NCBI GenBank assembly: GCA_963821505.1
Contig: CAWGEH010000028.1
Coordinates: 124,001-188,000, forward strand
Length of the DNA stretch: 64,000 bases
Direction of reading: 5' to 3'
From: VAZQ01 sp963821505
Lineage (GTDB): Bacteria > Pseudomonadota > Alphaproteobacteria > Rhizobiales > Xanthobacteraceae
A model generated the notes under the pieces. That model ran no database searches and had not been told where the DNA came from. It saw only the letters and a program-made list of their open reading frames with translations. Position 1 is the stretch's first letter. Each line of letters begins with the position of its first letter. The position numbers and the translations under genes are program-made. Below, piece after piece: positions 59,304 to 64,000 of the stretch.

Positions 59304-59849
59304 CTATTGCGCGAGCGGGGTCGGGTTGGCGGGCGGCGGATCGATCCCGAAGGTGGCGGCCGTCAGACAGGTCATGGAAAAACTGCCGGTCGATGCGACC
59401 AGCGCCACCAGGCTCTCCAGCCCCATCGTCTTTTCCGCGGCGGCATAGCTTTGGTCGCTGAGGCCCTTGTTGGCGAGGAGCTCGCTCGCCACGGCAAAGC
59501 AGGTTCGCTCGCGCGCATCAGGCAAGCTCGGAGTCTTGCGCGCGTTGATCGCGTCGATGACCGCCTGCTCGATGCCGACGGCGAGCGCGCCGCGCACCTG
59601 CGCGAACCATGGATATCGCGCGTTCCAGTGCCGGGCGACGACGAGGTTGACGATCTGCTGCTCTCGCCGCGACAACGGCCCGGACGCCAAAGAGGCCCTC
59701 AGGTTCTGGCAAGCCTCGAACAATTTCGGCAATCGGATGTAGGCATAGTACGGCCCGCCCACGATGCCGCTCGATTGCTTGGCCGCGTCGTAGACGCGCG
59801 CCTGTTCGGCGTTCATCTCGGCGCGGTCCATGATTGCGATGCGCGTCAT
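59304..59849 (-). CDS. Carboxymuconolactone decarboxylase family protein
   Basis: A 181-residue AhpD/CMD-like protein. It reads IMDRAEMNAEQARVYDAAK near the start and GPLSRREQQIVNLVVARHWN, the CMD core, followed by YPWFAQVRGALAVGIEQAVI. The redox CxxC of AhpD is absent, so it is closer to the decarboxylase-like or general gamma-carboxymuconolactone group. Substrate unknown; no pathway neighbours. Confidence 0.85.
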   Translation of the reverse strand: MTRIAIMDRAEMNAEQARVYDAAKQSSGIVGGPYYAYIRLPKLFEACQNLRASLASGPLSRREQQIVNLVVARHWNARYPWFAQVRGALAVGIEQAVIDAINARKTPSLPDARERTCFAVASELLANKGLSDQSYAAAEKTMGLESLVALVASTGSFSMTCLTAATFGIDPPPANPTPLAQ

Positions 59850-60063
59850 GCGATATCCCTCGACCTTGGTTTCCCGTTTGCAGGCGCGAGGCTAGCATCG
59901 ACTTGCCGATGGCGCGAGCCGCAACTCGCAATCCGCCCGGATAGACGCTTCCGCAGACGGCGCGCTCCGCGCCGAACGCGCGGCCGGTACTTCAAGCCGC
60001 ACTCCGCTCCCCTTCGCGGCGTCAACTTGATCGGTCCGCGCGCTGTCGGTAGAACAACAAAGC

Positions 60064-60414
60064 ATGAGAACGTATCTTGCACTCCTGGTTCTGGTGGCCT
60101 TGGGCGTCGCTTCCTTTGCCGGCGAGATTCGCAAGGGAGCCACGATGCAGGTGAAGCCCAATTCAATATGGTTCCAGGACGCCGCCAAGTTCGCGCATTG
60201 GCAACAGTTGAAGAAGAGCGGCGATTCCGCGGCATTGGCGTCTTATCAGGACGAAGCGCTTGCTCAGCGGGATGCCTGGCAGTTTGTCAACCAGCTCAGC
60301 GTGAGAATCCTCGGCTATGAGCCGGGGAAAAACCGGGTCGATGTGGAAATGAAGACTGAGGGCCGAATGCTCGGCACCAGATGGTTGCTGGAGCCCGACG
60401 CTCTCGTGCAATAG
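60064..60414 (+). CDS. Small hypothetical protein with N-terminal signal/anchor
   Basis: A 116-residue product. The first ~20 residues (MRTYLALLVLVALGVASFAG) are a signal peptide or membrane anchor. The rest is soluble with KPNSIWFQDAAKFAHWQQLK and DAWQFVNQLSVRILGYEPGK. I do not recognise it. It is convergent with asnS. Confidence 0.65.
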   Translation: MRTYLALLVLVALGVASFAGEIRKGATMQVKPNSIWFQDAAKFAHWQQLKKSGDSAALASYQDEALAQRDAWQFVNQLSVRILGYEPGKNRVDVEMKTEGRMLGTRWLLEPDALVQ

Positions 60415-60508
60415 CGCGCCGTGCTGGAAGCCAGGCCCGTCGGGATCATCGAGCTCCCGGCCGTAGCGTCGTCCTTTCCGATTCGGAAAAGCACGCCCGG
60501 AACACGCC

Positions 60509-61915
<1,407 letters not shown>

Positions 61916-62131
61916 CGACCGAGAGTGACTCAGGCGGAGCGGCCTTGTCCAGCGATCCAACGGGTAGACGAACCATCGGATCGATTGGTCGCGAGTGCGG
62001 TGGTGCCCGACCAGTGGATCGGCGTATTCGTGCCCCGCCGTGGGAATCCGAGCTGACGTGCTCGCGGTCTATTTGCTGGGCGGCCACGGCCGCTGTAAGT
62101 TGTACGAGAAGGGCCGTCTTGGAGCGCTTCT

Positions 62132-63553
62132 TTGCCTCGACTCGTCGTCGTTTCCAACCGGGTACCGGTTCCCGATGCCGCGGGCAAAGGAGCCGCGGGG
62201 GGCTTGGCCGTTGCATTGCGAGAGGCATTTCGAGCCTATCGAGGTCTCTGGTTCGGTTGGAGCGGCAAGGTAGCTTCCCAGCCTGCATCCCAACCCAGAA
62301 TGATCGACAAAGGGCGGGTTCAGTACGCGCTGATGGACCTGACGTCGCTTGATCGTCAGGAGTACTACAATGGTTTCGCCAATCGGGCGCTCTGGCCAAC
62401 GATGCACTACCGGGTTGGCCTGTCCGATTTCTCGCGAGCCGATTATGCCGGCTACTTGCGAGTTAACCGCACATTCGCGGTCGCGCTTGCGAAACTTATC
62501 TGTCCGAGCGACCTCGTGTGGGTGCACGACTATCATCTGATCCCCCTGGCGGCGCAATTGAGAGCTCTCGGCCTCACCAATCCGATCGGGTACTTTCATC
62601 ATATCCCTTGGCCGGCTCCTGAGGTGCTCGGAACACTTCCAGGAAGCACGGATCTTCTGCGCTCTATCATGGATTTCAATCTCGTTGGCGTGCAGACTGA
62701 GCGGGACGCCGACAACCTCAGGCGTGGGCTCATACAGGAACTGGGCGCGGTCCCTCAAAAGTCGGATGTACTGGACTTGGACGGAAAGAGCACCTGCGTG
62801 AAAAGCTTTCCGATCGGCATCGACGTGAGCAGCTTTGAGCAACTCGCCGCGCGCTCACGCTCAAATCGGATTGTCAGTCAGACGATCGCTGGCCTTGGTT
62901 CCCGCAAATTGATTATCGGAGTCGATCGTCTCGACTACTCAAAAGGCATTCCAGAGAGAATGGAAGCGTATGAGCGCTTTCTCATCAACAACCCCGATCA
63001 GCGGGGACGCGTCACCTATCTCCAGATCGCACCAACAAGCCGCAGCGAAGTCCCGGAGTATGCGGCGCTAAGCCGGGTCGTGAATGAAACCCTCGGGCGG
63101 ATAAACGGTTCGTTGGGCGAGCCCGGCTGGGTGCCGATCCAATACGTCACCAGTCCTTATCCTCGATCTGTACTCGCCCGCCTTTTCCGGCTTGCACTCG
63201 TTGCACTTGTCACGCCGATGCGCGATGGCATGAACCTGGTGGCGAAGGAATACGTCGCGGCGCAGGATCCCGCAGACCCGGGGGTCTTGATCCTCTCCAA
63301 GTTTGCGGGTGCAGCTCAGCAGCTGACGGGCGCAGTCATAGTCAATCCAAATGACAAACTTGAGGTCGCCGAGGCGATCCGTGATGCCCTCCAAATGAGC
63401 CATGAGGAGCGCGTCACCCGCTGGCAAAAGATGATCGGACCGCTCCAGGATCATGACGTCTCATGGTGGGCGGCGGCTTTCCTGCGAGCATTGGCGGCAC
63501 AAAGTGCGAGGGCCGCCGCCAAAGGAACCCAGCGCGAAATCGCTCCACATTGA
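62132..63553 (+). CDS. otsA: Alpha,alpha-trehalose-phosphate synthase (UDP-forming)
   Basis: Joins UDP-glucose and glucose 6-phosphate to trehalose 6-phosphate (GT20). The 473-residue length is usual. Motifs: RLVVVSNRVPVPD at the N-terminus, LWFGWSGK, the WVHDYHLIPLAAQLR segment at about residue 129, IGYFHHIPWPAPEVL, VDRLDYSKGIPERMEAY at about 264, and TPMRDGMNLVAKEYVAAQ. The start codon is TTG with GGAG six bases before it. It is likely used in osmotic or desiccation tolerance. The trehalose-phosphatase gene is not in the window. Confidence 0.95.
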   Translation: MPRLVVVSNRVPVPDAAGKGAAGGLAVALREAFRAYRGLWFGWSGKVASQPASQPRMIDKGRVQYALMDLTSLDRQEYYNGFANRALWPTMHYRVGLSDFSRADYAGYLRVNRTFAVALAKLICPSDLVWVHDYHLIPLAAQLRALGLTNPIGYFHHIPWPAPEVLGTLPGSTDLLRSIMDFNLVGVQTERDADNLRRGLIQELGAVPQKSDVLDLDGKSTCVKSFPIGIDVSSFEQLAARSRSNRIVSQTIAGLGSRKLIIGVDRLDYSKGIPERMEAYERFLINNPDQRGRVTYLQIAPTSRSEVPEYAALSRVVNETLGRINGSLGEPGWVPIQYVTSPYPRSVLARLFRLALVALVTPMRDGMNLVAKEYVAAQDPADPGVLILSKFAGAAQQLTGAVIVNPNDKLEVAEAIRDALQMSHEERVTRWQKMIGPLQDHDVSWWAAAFLRALAAQSARAAAKGTQREIAPH

Positions 63554-63584
63554 ATTGCGATTTCGCTCTGAGCATTGGTCTGGT

Positions 63585-63632
63585 CGCATGATCCTATCCG
63601 AAAAGCCTGCAACTTTTCGGGAGCGTGCTGTA
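63585..63632. repeat. Hairpin variant after otsA
   Basis: GCATGATCCTATCCGAAAAG...CTTTTCGGGAGCGTGC: arms GCATGATCC.../...GGGAGCGTGC around CCGAAAAG/CTTTTCGG. Same plan as the second palindrome of family A. It lies 30 bases after otsA and could act in 3'-end formation. Confidence 0.6.
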
Positions 63633-63684
63633 GCGCCTGATCGAGAGGGAAGCGCCGCCGATTTAACGGGCCGCTGCTCTTGGT

Positions 63685-63942
63685 TCAGAGCCCCGCACAC
63701 CTGACCCGGGCATCGATCAATGCCGGCTGGGAAGCCGAGAGCGGATTGGCGCCGATGGGCCGCGTCAGGCCCAGCGAATGGCCGAGCCAGTTCGGCAGCA
63801 TGCCCGCCAGCCACGCGCGCAACGCCTTGTACAGCTGCGATACGCTGGGCTCAGGGATGATCCTCTCCGTCGGCAGGCCCTGCTCGTCCTCGCCGATCAC
63901 GAGCAACATCCGGGGCGCGCGCACGATGGCCGGCGCGATCAT
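63685..63942 (-). CDS. Small hypothetical protein at the window end (85 aa)
   Basis: An 85-codon frame with MIAPAIVRAPRMLLVIGEDE and LYKALRAWLAGMLPNWLGHS. A stop codon lies in frame 18 codons upstream, so the gene is complete. No family recognised; the composition looks protein-like. Could be a fragment of a larger gene. Confidence 0.45.
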   Translation of the reverse strand: MIAPAIVRAPRMLLVIGEDEQGLPTERIIPEPSVSQLYKALRAWLAGMLPNWLGHSLGLTRPIGANPLSASQPALIDARVRCAGL

Positions 63943-64000
63943 GGTGGTCTCGCACGCAATAGAGTGACGGAGCCGCTACCCTTGTAGCTTTAGCCCTCAT

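Overview
The window is high-GC chromosomal DNA from an alphaproteobacterium, most likely of the order Hyphomicrobiales (Bradyrhizobium, Pseudolabrys or Rhodoplanes-like). The evidence is the pentose-phosphate/polyphosphate-glucokinase gene set, a GcrA-like DNA-binding protein, RTX/type I secretion and beta-oxidation gene styles, and above all several intergenic repeat families of a kind familiar from that order. The assignment is inference; no rRNA or tRNA gene was recognised.

Layout. 1-13.2 kb: a carbon-metabolism block on the + strand: a 5'-truncated glycogen debranching enzyme, then a tight run zwf, tal, ROK/polyphosphate-type glucokinase, pgi, rpe, gnd, pgl, tkt and a HAD phosphatase. Together these route glycogen-derived glucose through the oxidative and non-oxidative pentose phosphate pathway; no ribose-5-phosphate isomerase is seen here. 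13.3-22.1 kb: a minus-strand fatty-acid block: acyl-CoA dehydrogenase (fadE), thiolase (fadA type), hydratase/3-hydroxyacyl-CoA dehydrogenase (fadB/J type), an acetyl-CoA hydrolase/transferase and a DUF1993 protein. 22-34.5 kb: single genes separated by long repeat-rich gaps: a DsbA-like protein, a large membrane-anchored protein with a phospholipase A2 catalytic motif, a GcrA-like regulator, a branched-chain amino acid binding protein, an alpha/beta hydrolase, a flavin monooxygenase, a cupin, dodecin and a fused P-loop kinase.

34.5-37.5 kb is a nest of tandem palindromic repeats into which an IS630-type and an IS5-type element have inserted; both target-site duplications are readable. 38-44 kb holds a large RTX repeat protein, a frameshifted CadC-type regulator and an F420-type LLM oxidoreductase. 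44.9-51.0 kb is the most unusual locus: four co-directional, tightly spaced genes coding for a helical membrane protein, an HEFGH metallopeptidase-like protein, a paralogue of it that has lost the zinc-binding residues, and an 846-residue TPR-like protein. I recognise no described system with this composition. 51-64 kb: Nudix hydrolase, CYTH-CHAD protein, alpha/beta hydrolase, DUF1080 protein, an IS110 transposase, a cysteine-rich secreted protein, a carboxymuconolactone decarboxylase-like protein, asnS and trehalose-6-phosphate synthase (otsA).

Repeats are the second theme. At least five interspersed families occur between genes (called A to E below). A small paired-hairpin element (P) is superimposed on them; its stems change in a compensated way while its four-base loops stay within a small set. 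A broken RAYT transposase lies next to one copy, which suggests but does not prove a REPIN-like origin.
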